The translations under genes and the position numbers were made by a program. A DNA stretch of 30,661 nt, from the NCBI GenBank assembly GCA_015486655.1, contig WFRF01000194.1:1-30661 (forward strand), written 5' to 3'. The DNA is from Caldifarciminota bacterium (GTDB lineage Bacteria; Hydrothermota; 32-111; QNBC01). Below the pieces are notes generated by a model, which saw only the letters and a list, made by a program, of their open reading frames with translations, was not told where the DNA came from and did no database searches. This document shows positions 9,310 through 17,396 of the stretch, in pieces; within the stretch, counting starts at the first letter, position 1, and each line of letters begins with the position of its first letter.

Positions 9310-9415
9310 GTCATTCTGAACTCGTTTCAGAATAAAGCTACATTATTGAATTCCCCTCGGCAAGAGGGGTGGGCTAACGAATGTTAGGACGGGGTGTTCT
9401 AAAATAAGTAAGAAC
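9310..9415. repeat. Dispersed three-hairpin intergenic repeat, copy 1
   Basis: Hairpin 1: ATTCTGAA/TTCAGAAT (9313-9320 with 9326-9333, loop CTCGT). Hairpin 2: CCCCTC/GAGGGG (9353-9358 with 9364-9369, loop GGCAA). Hairpin 3: CTAAC/GTTAG (9374-9378 with 9383-9387, loop GAAT). These are followed by a conserved GGACGGGGTGTTCT box and AAAATAAGT. Copy 2 lies at 19531-19645 in the same orientation. Confidence 0.8.
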
Positions 9416-9470
9416 TGAGAAATTAAAAGTGAGAAGTGGGAACTGAGAACTAAGAATTTAAATCGGAAGT
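9405..9470. repeat. A/G-rich imperfect repeats (AAGTGAGAAGTGGGAACT-type)
   Basis: Runs of AAGTRAGAA and GARAACTRAGAA-like units follow repeat copy 1. Similar sequence follows copy 2 (19650-19690), and a reverse-complement version lies at 30500-30525. Confidence 0.55.
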
Positions 9471-9498
9471 GATCTTATTATATTTATCTCTTAAAATG

Positions 9499-9545
9499 AC
9501 CCCTCAGCCCGGCAAAACCGGACAGCTCCCCTTAAAGTGGAGCAG
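9499..9545. repeat. REP-like two-hairpin element of a second type
   Basis: ACCCCTCAG is followed by CCGG-CAAAA-CCGG (9509-9521), then GACAGCTCC and a second stem GCTCC/GGAGC (9525-9529 with 9539-9543, loop centred on TTAAA). Only one copy was seen in the window. The layout recalls REP-like elements seen in other bacterial genomes, from memory. Confidence 0.5.
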
Positions 9546-9711
9546 CTATGTTCAGAAATAAATGGGAATAGGGGATTGAGAAATTAAATATTTAATTGCT
9601 TTTATTGAATTCTCTTTATTTCTTACTTATTATGTCTATGCTACCTACATTATCTACTCGAATTTTTATTTTTGACTTGATTTTTTGTGTGATTGTATTA
9701 TTAAATAGTAG

Positions 9712-9739
9712 TTGAAAAAAAAATATTATGTGCTATAAT
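9712..9739 (+). promoter_or_regulatory. Promoter for the SucCD-like/kor operon
   Basis: TTGAAA (9712-9717), 16 nt, TATAAT (9734-9739). The expected transcription start near 9746 leaves a ~12-nt leader holding AGGAG (9749-9753) ahead of the TTG start at 9759. Confidence 0.7.
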
Positions 9740-9758
9740 CCACGCTATAGGAGTTAAT

Positions 9759-10604
9759 TTGGAAAGGTTAGCCGAGATTTTTTTGGAAATGGGGTATAGA
9801 CGATTACCCGCTATGACGGTTACTTCCGTTGAAGGGATAAAGGGCTTTATCGAATTATACGAATATCCTGTTTTTATTGAGGTTGGAAAACACCAGTTCG
9901 TCGTAAAAGATCAAATGAGTGTTGAAGCCTTCGATAAAGTTAAAATAGATGAAGCATTTGTAAAAAAATATTTTGAGAACGGCATTGGTCTTGAAATAGA
10001 ATATCATTCCGAGTATAACATTGTTTCCCTTGTTATCGAAAAGGGAGATAAAAAGGCCGATTTTCAATTAAATCCTCTTGTATCGCTTACGGCATACAAA
10101 ATAAAGAAGAATGCCCCGGAGGTCGGGGATTTTGTGGAGCAGATATGCGACTGCTATAATATGTTTTTGGATAATAATTATAAATCAATGTTAATAGATC
10201 TGTACAGGGAAAAGGGTGAAATATACTTTTCCTTAAGAAAAATGGACAAAAAAAGGGATGAGAGTTATGATGACATAGCGATTATTTACAATGTTAAAAC
10301 CGCCGGGGAGTATGTAAATGATCTTTTCAAACGGTACGGAAAACATGCTCATCTTGTTCCCATTGACCGAATTGAGAATGCACTGTCCCATTCTACGCAT
10401 ATTTTTATAATTATTGTGAATGACAGTGAGTCAAAAACCGAAAAGTATATGGATATTCTTCGTAATATCTCTTCATTTGAAAAACAATTTTACTGCATGT
10501 TTGAAGGGATTGATGACAAAAAGGTTAAGGGAATGCTTATGAAAAATAATATTATTTTCATGAATGATCCTTATACCTTTATTAAAACTGTAATCAACGG
10601 ATAG
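9759..10604 (+). CDS. Diverged succinyl-CoA synthetase beta (SucC)-like protein, probably without ligase activity
   Basis: 281 residues; SucC is usually about 385-400. The start is the TTG at 9759, 5 nt after AGGAG. Remote similarity to SucC is clearest at the C-terminus: MFEGIDDKKVKGMLMKNNI (from residue 247) parallels the canonical RLEGNNAELGAKKLADSGL, with the usual closing helix. Earlier, FQLNPLVSLTAYKIKK fits the SucC region HKVALDPLTG, and the following 'EINPL' segment is replaced by LIDLYREKG, losing the metal-binding Glu/Asn. The N-terminal ATP-grasp lid region is short and lacks the lysines and glycine loop expected for nucleotide binding. It directly precedes the SucD-like gene and korDABC, the same slot SucC fills in sucCD-oorDABC operons. 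Homology to SucC is inferred by eye and by context; loss of catalysis is inferred from the missing residues. Confidence 0.6.
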   Translation: MERLAEIFLEMGYRRLPAMTVTSVEGIKGFIELYEYPVFIEVGKHQFVVKDQMSVEAFDKVKIDEAFVKKYFENGIGLEIEYHSEYNIVSLVIEKGDKKADFQLNPLVSLTAYKIKKNAPEVGDFVEQICDCYNMFLDNNYKSMLIDLYREKGEIYFSLRKMDKKRDESYDDIAIIYNVKTAGEYVNDLFKRYGKHAHLVPIDRIENALSHSTHIFIIIVNDSESKTEKYMDILRNISSFEKQFYCMFEGIDDKKVKGMLMKNNIIFMNDPYTFIKTVING

Positions 10605-10610
10605 GAGTAT

Positions 10611-11363
10611 ATGAAAGCATTAGAACTTCTCGATGAAAACAGCAGGGTAATTTATATCGGAGAAAATTCCGATACCATATACTCCAATGTGAAATTCGAT
10701 AAATACGGTTCATTATCCAAGAATCTTGTTTTTGAACGGTACGATCTGTGGTACATTGAAAATTTTATAAAGGATGAAAACGATATTTTGGAAATAATAG
10801 ATTCCAAACCGAAAATAATAATCTTTGGTAATACCGTTCTAAACGAAATTTATAAGAGAAGGATTGCTCAATTTTCTATTTTTAAGAAAGTTCCCATATT
10901 AGGGCCGCATTCGAGCGGTGTTTTTACAAATAATTTCTATTTTGGTAAAATAAACCCCGCTTTATTTAAAAACAGAACGGGAGTTTGTGTTATTTCCAGC
11001 AACCAGTATATACCGTATATGATTGAAAAAGAATTAGCCTGGTATGATTGGGGAATTTCACAATGTGTAACCATCGGTTCGGGAGAGGGCTTACTTACAT
11101 CATATGAGGGAACGCTTGATAAAGTATGTGACGTAAATAGTTGTGTGGGTGTTATTTTACACATTGATTTAAACAATTATATACTACCTTCAATAGCAAA
11201 TTACATAAAAAAGAATTTTCATAAACCTATAATTGTTTTTGTGACGGGGAGAAGTGAATTTCCCGTTAAAGGTTATGAGCTTGTCAAATATTTTCGTGAT
11301 GTTAATATAGATGTTGCCCTTGATATAGGGGAAATTGTTAAAATGTTGAAGAAGATAATTTAA
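10611..11363 (+). CDS. Diverged succinyl-CoA synthetase alpha (SucD)-like protein lacking the phosphohistidine loop
   Basis: 250 residues; SucD is usually about 290. Segments align by eye with SucD: LGPHSSGVF (residues 97-105) with MIGPNCPGV; GVCVISSNQYIPYMIEKE with GIVSRSGTLTYEAV; SQCVTIGSGEGLL with STCVGIGGDPI; and KPIIVFVTGRSEFPVKG (V211-G221) with KPVVGYIAGVTAPKGK. At that last point SucD carries GHAGA with the phosphorylated His; here the chain goes straight to a region matching the final helices (DIGEIVKMLKKII versus DIGEALKTVL). The N-terminal Rossmann glycine loop for CoA (GFTGSQG) is also gone, replaced by YIGENSD. The reading frame is intact, with AGGAG ahead of the ATG 6 nt after the SucC-like stop. 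I infer a catalytically dead or repurposed alpha subunit pairing with the upstream protein. Confidence 0.65.
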   Translation: MKALELLDENSRVIYIGENSDTIYSNVKFDKYGSLSKNLVFERYDLWYIENFIKDENDILEIIDSKPKIIIFGNTVLNEIYKRRIAQFSIFKKVPILGPHSSGVFTNNFYFGKINPALFKNRTGVCVISSNQYIPYMIEKELAWYDWGISQCVTIGSGEGLLTSYEGTLDKVCDVNSCVGVILHIDLNNYILPSIANYIKKNFHKPIIVFVTGRSEFPVKGYELVKYFRDVNIDVALDIGEIVKMLKKII

Positions 11364-11374
11364 GGAGATGTATA

Positions 11375-11623
11375 ATGGCTAAATTCAATATTTTTGTTGA
11401 AAACAGGTTGTGCAAAGGTTGTAGCTTATGTGTTTCGGTTTGTCCTAAAAACGTATTGGAACTGGATCCGTTAACGGATAAATGTATACCCGTTAGACAG
11501 GATGACTGTATAGGGTGCAAAATGTGTGAAAATATGTGTCCTGATTTTGCAATAGCAGTTGAACCGGAGGGAAAGGACAGCCCTTATAATGGAATAAGGT
11601 TGAAATCAGAACAGGAAGATTGA
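11375..11623 (+). CDS. korD: 2-oxoacid:ferredoxin oxidoreductase delta subunit (2x[4Fe-4S] ferredoxin)
   Basis: 82 residues with two CxxCxxCxxxCP clusters: C13-C16-C19-C23 and C45-C48-C51-C55, each followed by Pro, giving two [4Fe-4S] centres. This is the small electron-transfer subunit that accepts electrons from the TPP/Fe-S catalytic core and passes them to ferredoxin. A separate delta subunit ahead of alpha, beta and gamma is the layout of KorDABC/OorDABC enzymes. AAGGAG (11362-11367) overlaps the upstream stop codon, 7 nt before the ATG, so translation is linked to the SucD-like gene. The substrate (2-oxoglutarate or another 2-oxoacid) cannot be told from this subunit. Confidence 0.92.
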   Translation: MAKFNIFVENRLCKGCSLCVSVCPKNVLELDPLTDKCIPVRQDDCIGCKMCENMCPDFAIAVEPEGKDSPYNGIRLKSEQED

Positions 11624-11670
11624 TCTGATAATGAAATGAAAAGGTATGTATAATATAAACAGGAGCTTTT

Positions 11671-12798
11671 ATGAGTAATGCGAAATTGGTTCAGGGAGAT
11701 ATAGCATGTGCTATGGGTGCTATTGATGCCGGTTGCAGGTTCTTTGCCGGTTATCCGATTACACCTGCATCAGATATAGCAGAAGAGATGTCCAAATTGT
11801 TGCCCATGGTCGGCGGAAAATTCATTCAAATGGAAGATGAGATTGCAAGTATGGCGGCAATAATAGGCGGGAGTCTTGCCGGAGCTAAATCAATGACAGC
11901 AACCAGTGGTCCCGGATTTTCGTTGAAACAAGAAAATTTGGGATTTGCAATAATGGCTGAGATCCCTACTGTAGTCGTCAATGTACAGAGAGGGGGACCT
12001 TCAACAGGTTTACCGACCCTTCCATCACAGTCAGATATGATGCAGGCAAGGTGGGGAACGCACGGCGACCATGAAATAATTGCAATTATTCCTTATACCG
12101 TCGAAGAAGTCTATTATGAAACGATAAGGGCTTTTAATCTCGCTGAAATGCTTAGAACCCCCGTTATTTTACTAATGGATGAGGTAATAGGGCATATGAG
12201 CGAAAATTTCAAAAGACCGGACAAGAGCAAAATAGAAATAATAAACAGAAAATTCCCTACAAAAACCCCGGAAGAGTATTTTCCCTATGATGAGAATGAA
12301 GGTCTTGTACCACCTCTTGCCCCCTTCGGAAAGGGATACAGATATCATGTTACCGGTTTGGCGCATGACAAAACAGGTTTCCCTTCAACACACGAAGAAA
12401 GTGTAAAGAGGCTTATGGAACGCATGAGGGACAAAATACTGAATAATCGGGCAATAATCGATAAGTGTGATATCAGAAAAGAGGGGAATGAGGAGATAGG
12501 CATTTTTGCATATGGAAGCTCAGCGAGAACATCAATTGAGGCAATTGATAATTTGAAGGAAAAAGGAATCGATGTGGCATTGATGAGACCTGTTACCATA
12601 TGGCCGTTTCCCAAAGAGCAGTTGCTCGAATTTGCCAAAGGCTTAAAGAAAATCGTCGTTCCCGAAATGAATTTTGGTCAGATTGTCGGAGAGGTAAAAA
12701 AATATTTAAGCGATGATGTTGAAATTATTCCGCTTAACAAATATACGGGCAGACTTATCACTCCCGAAGAGATAGTAGATAAGATTTTGGAGGGTTAG
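11671..12798 (+). CDS. korA: 2-oxoacid (probably 2-oxoglutarate):ferredoxin oxidoreductase subunit alpha
   Basis: 375 residues, the normal length for a stand-alone alpha subunit. It has the N-terminal GDIACAMGAIDAGCRFFAGYPITPASDIAEEM-type segment (about 9-41; the GYPITPAS core is diagnostic), QMEDEIASM (the Glu acts in TPP activation) and TSGPGFSLKQENLG. The C-terminal domain II runs from about residue 280 (GIFAYGSSAR) to the end. With KorB it forms the active site that oxidatively decarboxylates a 2-oxoacid to acyl-CoA and reduces ferredoxin. A 47-nt gap with an AGGAG site (11661-11665) separates it from korD. 2-Oxoglutarate is preferred as substrate by gene order (KorDABC), but branched-chain oxoacids remain possible. 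Confidence 0.93.
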   Translation: MSNAKLVQGDIACAMGAIDAGCRFFAGYPITPASDIAEEMSKLLPMVGGKFIQMEDEIASMAAIIGGSLAGAKSMTATSGPGFSLKQENLGFAIMAEIPTVVVNVQRGGPSTGLPTLPSQSDMMQARWGTHGDHEIIAIIPYTVEEVYYETIRAFNLAEMLRTPVILLMDEVIGHMSENFKRPDKSKIEIINRKFPTKTPEEYFPYDENEGLVPPLAPFGKGYRYHVTGLAHDKTGFPSTHEESVKRLMERMRDKILNNRAIIDKCDIRKEGNEEIGIFAYGSSARTSIEAIDNLKEKGIDVALMRPVTIWPFPKEQLLEFAKGLKKIVVPEMNFGQIVGEVKKYLSDDVEIIPLNKYTGRLITPEEIVDKILEG

Positions 12799-13626
12799 AT
12801 GGATACAGATACAAAACTTAAATATCTTAGAACGGAAAAACTGCCACATATATGGTGCCCGGGATGCGGACACGGAATTATATTGGGAGCATTACTGAAG
12901 AGTTTTGATAAATTGGGATGGGAGAAGAATGACATAGTAGTCGTATCCGGAATCGGTTGTTCGGGGAGAACCCCCGGCTATATAGATGCCAATACGCTGC
13001 ACACTACACATGGAAGAGCGTTGGCTTTTGCAACGGGCATAAAAATGGTAAACCCAGCATTACACGTTGTAGTAGTTATGGGTGACGGTGATGCATCTGC
13101 AATAGGAGGGAATCATCTGATTCATGCTGCCCGAAGAAATATAGATCTTACCGCAATCGTTTTTAACAACAACATATACGGTATGACCGGCGGACAATAC
13201 TCACCTACCACTCCTTTCGGTGCAAAAGCCAGTACGGCACCCTACGGAAATATCGAACCGAATTTTGATCTCGTGGAACTTGCCATGGGGGCAGGAGCAA
13301 CGTATGTTGCAAGAGCGACCTCCTACCATGAGGCGATTCTTGAAAAATATATACAAAATGCGCTTCTGCACAAAGGTTTTTCATTCATCGATGTATATAC
13401 CACATGTCCGACACAATTCGGCAGATTGAATAAAATTAAATCTCCTATTGATAATATTTTCATGTTGAGGGATAAAGCGATCATGAAATCAAAAGCGGAG
13501 AAAATGTCGCCTGAAGAGATAAAAGGAAAGGTTTTAATAGGTGAGTTTCGTAATGACAAAGAGAAACGTGAATATACGGAACTTTATGATGAGATTATAC
13601 GCAGAGCGACGAAAAAGGAGATGTAG
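12799..13626 (+). CDS. korB: 2-oxoacid:ferredoxin oxidoreductase subunit beta (TPP-binding)
   Basis: 275 residues. Cluster ligands are visible: C20 and C23 in WCPGCGHG, C54 in GIGCSGR and C203 in TTCPTQFGR. The TPP-Mg motif is GDGDASAIGGNH (from residue 95) through NNNIYGMTGGQ, matching the GDG...NN pattern. This is the TPP and [4Fe-4S] catalytic half of the enzyme. The ATG follows the korA stop directly, with GGAGGG just upstream inside korA, so the two are translationally linked. No missing residues seen. Cytoplasmic. Confidence 0.95.
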   Translation: MDTDTKLKYLRTEKLPHIWCPGCGHGIILGALLKSFDKLGWEKNDIVVVSGIGCSGRTPGYIDANTLHTTHGRALAFATGIKMVNPALHVVVVMGDGDASAIGGNHLIHAARRNIDLTAIVFNNNIYGMTGGQYSPTTPFGAKASTAPYGNIEPNFDLVELAMGAGATYVARATSYHEAILEKYIQNALLHKGFSFIDVYTTCPTQFGRLNKIKSPIDNIFMLRDKAIMKSKAEKMSPEEIKGKVLIGEFRNDKEKREYTELYDEIIRRATKKEM

Positions 13627-14157
13627 ATGAAACTGGAAATTAGACTTTGCGGCTTTGGCGGGCAGGGATTAATTCTTGCCTCTAAATTGTTGTCGCAGGC
13701 TGCTATTATAGACGGAAAAATTGCGACACAATATCAGACATACGGAGCGCAGGTGCGTGGCGGAACGGTAAAAGGGGATGTTGTAATTTCAGATAAACGA
13801 ATTGACCACCCTACCGTAATTAAACCGGATATGTTGGTGATTATGAGCCAGGATGCATATAAAAAATACGGAAATTTTGTTAAAGACGACGGGATTATTA
13901 TAACGGACCCTTTTTATGTCAAAGGAATTGAGAGAGAACATATAGAAGTGCCTTTTTATGAAACCGTTAAAGAAGAATTACACTCCACATTACCTTTGAA
14001 TATGATGATTATTTCCTTTTTAGCAAAATACACAAATACTGTTTCCGAAGAGTCCATTAAAAAGGCAGTTCTTGAGAAGATACCGCCACATACCGTGGAG
14101 ATTAATACAAAAGCTCTTGAAATAGGTGCAGAGTTTGGTGAAAAATTCAAAAAATAA
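13627..14157 (+). CDS. korC: 2-oxoacid:ferredoxin oxidoreductase subunit gamma
   Basis: 176 residues, typical for the gamma subunit. It opens with RLCGFGGQGLILASKLL, the GFGGQG motif of the family, followed by QYQTYGAQVRGGTVKGDVVIS, the other conserved block (YGAxxRGG). It completes the D-A-B-C enzyme. It begins directly after the korB stop with AAAGGAGATG upstream, and its 3' end overlaps the start of the downstream kinase. Together the four subunits feed low-potential ferredoxin and an acyl-CoA into central metabolism. Confidence 0.94.
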   Translation: MKLEIRLCGFGGQGLILASKLLSQAAIIDGKIATQYQTYGAQVRGGTVKGDVVISDKRIDHPTVIKPDMLVIMSQDAYKKYGNFVKDDGIIITDPFYVKGIEREHIEVPFYETVKEELHSTLPLNMMIISFLAKYTNTVSEESIKKAVLEKIPPHTVEINTKALEIGAEFGEKFKK

Positions 14158-15802
14158 AATAGTGATTACTTTTAACGGTAAAAATTACGAGTTTCATGCT
14201 CCCGTAAAAGGAACAGAACTTGCGAAAACTATCTTTGAAGGGAAAAAAGGTGACGTTGTCGCAATAATTAAGGATAATCACTATATCCGTTTGAATGATA
14301 CAATAGAGGGTGATGCAAACGTGGATTTTGTCTATCTGAACAGTGTAAAAGGGATGCGTATATACACATCAACACTGTTTCTCGTTCTCCTGAAATCCTT
14401 TTATGAGTTGTATCCCAACGGAGATTTGATAATTGACCATTCCATATCAAAGGGATACTACTGTTTCGCTGAAATCGGACGTGTTTTTGACTCCCGAGAT
14501 ATTAAGAAATTAAAATCGAGGATGAGCGAGCTGATTGATAAAGATATACCAATCGAGAGTTCGAGAATGGGTGTGGAAGAGGCAAGGGAACTGTTTAAAT
14601 CGAAGGGTTATTTCGATACATACGAGTTGCTTAAGTATAGAAATTCAGGTGCGATTGATGTTTATTCGTTGAAGGATAACTGCGAGTTTTATACGGAACC
14701 GCTTCTCCCGTCTACGGGATATGTTAAGGATTTTGATTTAAGAGCATACCCTCCTGGGTTCATTTTACGGGTGCCATATTATACAAATAACGGAAAAATC
14801 CCGGAATTCAAAGAGGAGAGGAAGCTTTTTACCATATTCAGAGAAACTTTTTACAGGAACAAAATAATCGGTATAAGCAACGTTGTTGAGTTGAATAAAT
14901 CCATTGAAGACGGTAAAATAAGCGATATTGTAAAAATATCAGAGGCATTTCACGAGAAAAAGATACATGATATTGCAAATGAAATCAATTCAAGAAGAAA
15001 TTATCTTAAATTTGTTCTCATATCCGGACCTTCATCGTCGGGTAAAACGACATTCTCAAAACGCTTATCAATTGCTCTTAAATTGTATGGAATCAATACA
15101 ATTACAATATCGCTTGATGATTATTTTCTTGACAGGGACAAAACGCCTAAAGACGAGAACGGCAATTACGATTACGAATCGTTGTATGCACTTGATCTGA
15201 ATCTTTTTAACGAACAGATATTCTCACTTTTAAGAGGAGATGAAGTTGCTTTACCTAAGTTTAATTTTAAACTGGGGAAACAGGAATTCGGCAAGAAGAT
15301 TAAACTTGAAAAAAATCAGATGTTGGTAATCGAAGGAATTCACGGACTTGATCCCAAACTGACAGAACAGATACCCGGTTATTTGAAATTTAATATATAT
15401 GTCAGTGCACTTACACAATTGAATTTGGATTACCATCACAGAATGCCCACCACCGATGCTCGCATACTGAGAAGAATCGTAAGAGATAATCTTTACAGAG
15501 GACATTCGGCGCTTGCAACAATTCAAATGTGGGCGAGTGTGAGGAAGGGAGAAGACAGGAATATATTCCCTTATCAAGAAAATGCGGATGTAATGTTTAA
15601 TTCCGCTCTCAGCTATGAATTAGCAGTTTTGAAAAGAAAGGTGGAAGGACTTTTGCTTGAGATAGATGATTCAAGTCCGGAATATCCCGAAGCTCAGCGA
15701 TTATTGCAACTTCTCAGTTTTTTCAAAACAATTGACGATAAAGAGGTCCCGCCGACATCAATATTAAGGGAATTTATAGGCGGTTCAAGCTTTAAATATT
15801 AA
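14138..15802 (+). CDS. TGS-domain nucleoside (uridine-type) kinase
   Basis: 554 residues from the GTG at 14138. Alternatives are GTG 14126, TTG 14135 and GTG 14162; AGGTG at 14124-14128 best suits 14135 or 14138. Residues ~5-65 form a TGS domain like that at the N-terminus of threonyl-tRNA synthetase (ITFNGKNYEF, then LNDTIEGDANVDFV). About 70-190 resembles the second additional domain of ThrRS (DHSISKGYYCFAEI). The C-terminal half is a uridine kinase/phosphoribulokinase-type P-loop domain with GPSSSGKTT (297-305), TISLDDYF and a VIEGIHGLDP strand. This architecture is known from clostridial and other bacterial nucleoside kinases. Its start overlaps korC; its stop lies 2 nt from the stop of the convergent gmd gene. 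Substrate not determined. Confidence 0.88.
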   Translation: MKNSKNKIVITFNGKNYEFHAPVKGTELAKTIFEGKKGDVVAIIKDNHYIRLNDTIEGDANVDFVYLNSVKGMRIYTSTLFLVLLKSFYELYPNGDLIIDHSISKGYYCFAEIGRVFDSRDIKKLKSRMSELIDKDIPIESSRMGVEEARELFKSKGYFDTYELLKYRNSGAIDVYSLKDNCEFYTEPLLPSTGYVKDFDLRAYPPGFILRVPYYTNNGKIPEFKEERKLFTIFRETFYRNKIIGISNVVELNKSIEDGKISDIVKISEAFHEKKIHDIANEINSRRNYLKFVLISGPSSSGKTTFSKRLSIALKLYGINTITISLDDYFLDRDKTPKDENGNYDYESLYALDLNLFNEQIFSLLRGDEVALPKFNFKLGKQEFGKKIKLEKNQMLVIEGIHGLDPKLTEQIPGYLKFNIYVSALTQLNLDYHHRMPTTDARILRRIVRDNLYRGHSALATIQMWASVRKGEDRNIFPYQENADVMFNSALSYELAVLKRKVEGLLLEIDDSSPEYPEAQRLLQLLSFFKTIDDKEVPPTSILREFIGGSSFKY

Positions 15803-15815
15803 ATTTAAGCCAACC
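15782..15815. terminator. Possible weak bidirectional hairpin at the kinase/gmd convergence
   Basis: An imperfect inverted repeat, GGTT...AACC enclosing GCTTTAAAT...AAATTTAAGC, spans both stop codons, and TTTT follows on the plus strand. The stem is AT-rich with mismatches, so support is weak. Confidence 0.3.
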
Positions 15816-16842
15816 TTTTAATCCTTTCGAAATCGGCTTTAACCATAATGTTGACCAGTTCTTCAAATGTAATTTTGGGTTTCCACCCAAGTTCCGTTTG
15901 AGCTTTACTGCTGTCCCCTATAAGTATATCTACCTCCGAAGGCCTGAAGTAACGGGGATTAACACCGATTATCTCTTTACCCGTGTTCTTATCTATTCCA
16001 ACCTCGTTAACACCTTCTCCTTTCCATTCTATTTCAATGCCTAAAGCTCTGAACGTGTGCTCGCAAAATTCTCTAACCGAATGCGTTTCCCCCGTTGCTA
16101 TGACGTAATCATCCGGGGTTTTGGACTGTAACATAAGCCACATCGCATAGACGTAATCTTTTGCGTATCCCCAGTCCCTCTTTGCATTGAGGTTACCGAG
16201 GAATAATTTATCCTGTAATCCCAGTTTAATTTTAGAGGCGGAAATTGTTATTTTTCTTGTAACAAAATTTTCCCCGCGTCTAGGGGATTCGTGGTTAAAT
16301 AATATGCCGTTTACGGCAAACATATTGTATGCTTCCCTATAATTTTTAACTATCCAGTAACCGTATAACTTCGCGACACCGTAAGGACTTCTGGGGTAAA
16401 ACGGTGTTTTTTCCGTTTGAGGAATTTCCTGCACTTTCCCGTATAACTCCGAAGTCGAAGCCTGGTAAAATTTTGTATTAACACCTGTTTCCCTTATTGC
16501 GTCTAGAAGCCTGAGAACACCTACGGCATCTGTTTCTGCGGTATATTCCGGTACCTCAAATGAAACTCTTACATGGCTTTGAGCGGCGAGATTGTATATT
16601 TCATCGGGGTTCACCTTCTCGATTATCCTATTTAAATTGCTTGAGTCGGTCATGTCTCCGTAATGCAGAAAAAAAGTCTTATTGTAGAGTTCACGATTCA
16701 TTGTCAGGTGATCGATTCTCTGCCTGTTTAGGCTTGAGGAACGTCTTATTATACCATGAACTTCGTATCCTTTTTCCAATAGCAATTCTGCCAGATAACT
16801 GCCGTCCTGTCCCGATATGCCTGTGATTAGAGCTTTTTTCAT
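15805..16842 (-). CDS. gmd: GDP-mannose 4,6-dehydratase
   Basis: 345 residues, standard length. The Rossmann motif is GISGQDGSYLAELL (from residue 8), IRRSSSLNRQRIDHL is the characteristic NADP/loop segment, STSELYG holds the catalytic Thr/Glu, and YPRSPYGVAK holds the Tyr/Lys pair. NHESPRRGENFVTRK is a strong GMD signature. The enzyme converts GDP-mannose to GDP-4-keto-6-deoxymannose for fucose, rhamnose or related surface sugars. Its ATG overlaps the rfbC stop by 4 nt, with AGAGGTGA as Shine-Dalgarno. No downstream reductase or epimerase (fcl, rmd) lies next to it here. Confidence 0.96.
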   Translation of the reverse strand: MKKALITGISGQDGSYLAELLLEKGYEVHGIIRRSSSLNRQRIDHLTMNRELYNKTFFLHYGDMTDSSNLNRIIEKVNPDEIYNLAAQSHVRVSFEVPEYTAETDAVGVLRLLDAIRETGVNTKFYQASTSELYGKVQEIPQTEKTPFYPRSPYGVAKLYGYWIVKNYREAYNMFAVNGILFNHESPRRGENFVTRKITISASKIKLGLQDKLFLGNLNAKRDWGYAKDYVYAMWLMLQSKTPDDYVIATGETHSVREFCEHTFRALGIEIEWKGEGVNEVGIDKNTGKEIIGVNPRYFRPSEVDILIGDSSKAQTELGWKPKITFEELVNIMVKADFERIKRLA

Positions 16843-17396
16843 ATTTCACCTCTTAAAAGTATTTCTTTTATCTCATTTAACGTTTTTCCCTGTCTGTCCT
16901 TATCTGAAATTACAGGGTTATCTATGGGCCATTTTATACCTACTGTAGGATCGTCCCATAAAAGTATGATTTCCGATTCCGGATTATAGTACTCCGTGCA
17001 TTTATAGTTTAAGATTGTATTATCTTCAAGGGCAGCGAAACCATGGGCAAACCCCGGAGGAATGAAGAGCTGTTTATATTCTATGTCGTCCAGCTCAATT
17101 GAGAAGTACTTGCCGAATGTCGGAGAATTTAAACGTAAATCAACTGCAACGTCAAATATTTTCCCCCTGACAACACGGACGAGTTTTCCCTGAGCAAAAT
17201 TTCCTGTTTGAAGGTGCATTCCTCGTATGGTTCCTACCATTGACATTGATTCGTTATCCTGAACAAAGCGGGAGACAACACCGCTTTTCGTATATCTTTT
17301 GAGGTGGTAAGTTTCAAAAAAATAACCTCGTTTATCCTTAAAGATCTGCGGTGTTATTATTAAAAGTCCTTCAAAATCGGTTTTATCTACATTCAT
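16839..17396 (-). CDS. rfbC: dTDP-4-dehydrorhamnose 3,5-epimerase (RfbC family)
   Basis: 185 residues. It matches RfbC throughout: FKDKRGYFFETY near the start, RGMHLQ with the catalytic His at residue 61, AQGKLVRVVRGKIFDVAVDLR, PPGFAHGF and YKCTEYYNPESE with the active-site Tyr. One visible variation is RGMHLQTGNFAQGK where most members have RGLHYQxxPxxQGK; the catalytic His and the basic residues are kept. It acts on dTDP-4-keto-6-deoxyglucose made by the upstream rfbB product. Start and rfbB stop share one nucleotide (TAATG), so the two are translationally coupled. Confidence 0.94.
   Translation of the reverse strand: MNVDKTDFEGLLIITPQIFKDKRGYFFETYHLKRYTKSGVVSRFVQDNESMSMVGTIRGMHLQTGNFAQGKLVRVVRGKIFDVAVDLRLNSPTFGKYFSIELDDIEYKQLFIPPGFAHGFAALEDNTILNYKCTEYYNPESEIILLWDDPTVGIKWPIDNPVISDKDRQGKTLNEIKEILLRGEI

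Larger units (their letters stand above)
9241..9711. other. Gene-free, repeat-rich interval
   Basis: No convincing coding frame or tRNA was seen. It holds a three-hairpin repeat (9310-9415), A/G-rich imperfect repeats (about 9405-9470), a second REP-like element (9499-9545), and an AT-rich tail leading to the 9712 promoter. Confidence 0.6.

Noticed and set aside
9241..9711. tRNA or other known structural RNA gene
   Set aside because: No cloverleaf, CCA end or T-loop motif was found by eye; hairpins match the dispersed repeats instead.
9759..11363. Pseudogene status for the SucC/SucD-like pair
   Set aside because: Both frames are uninterrupted, have Shine-Dalgarno sites and operon spacing, and changes are at active sites rather than random frameshifts or stops.
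11624..11670. Internal promoter before korA
   Set aside because: TATAAT at 11649-11654 has no -35 match at usable spacing; operon readthrough explains expression.
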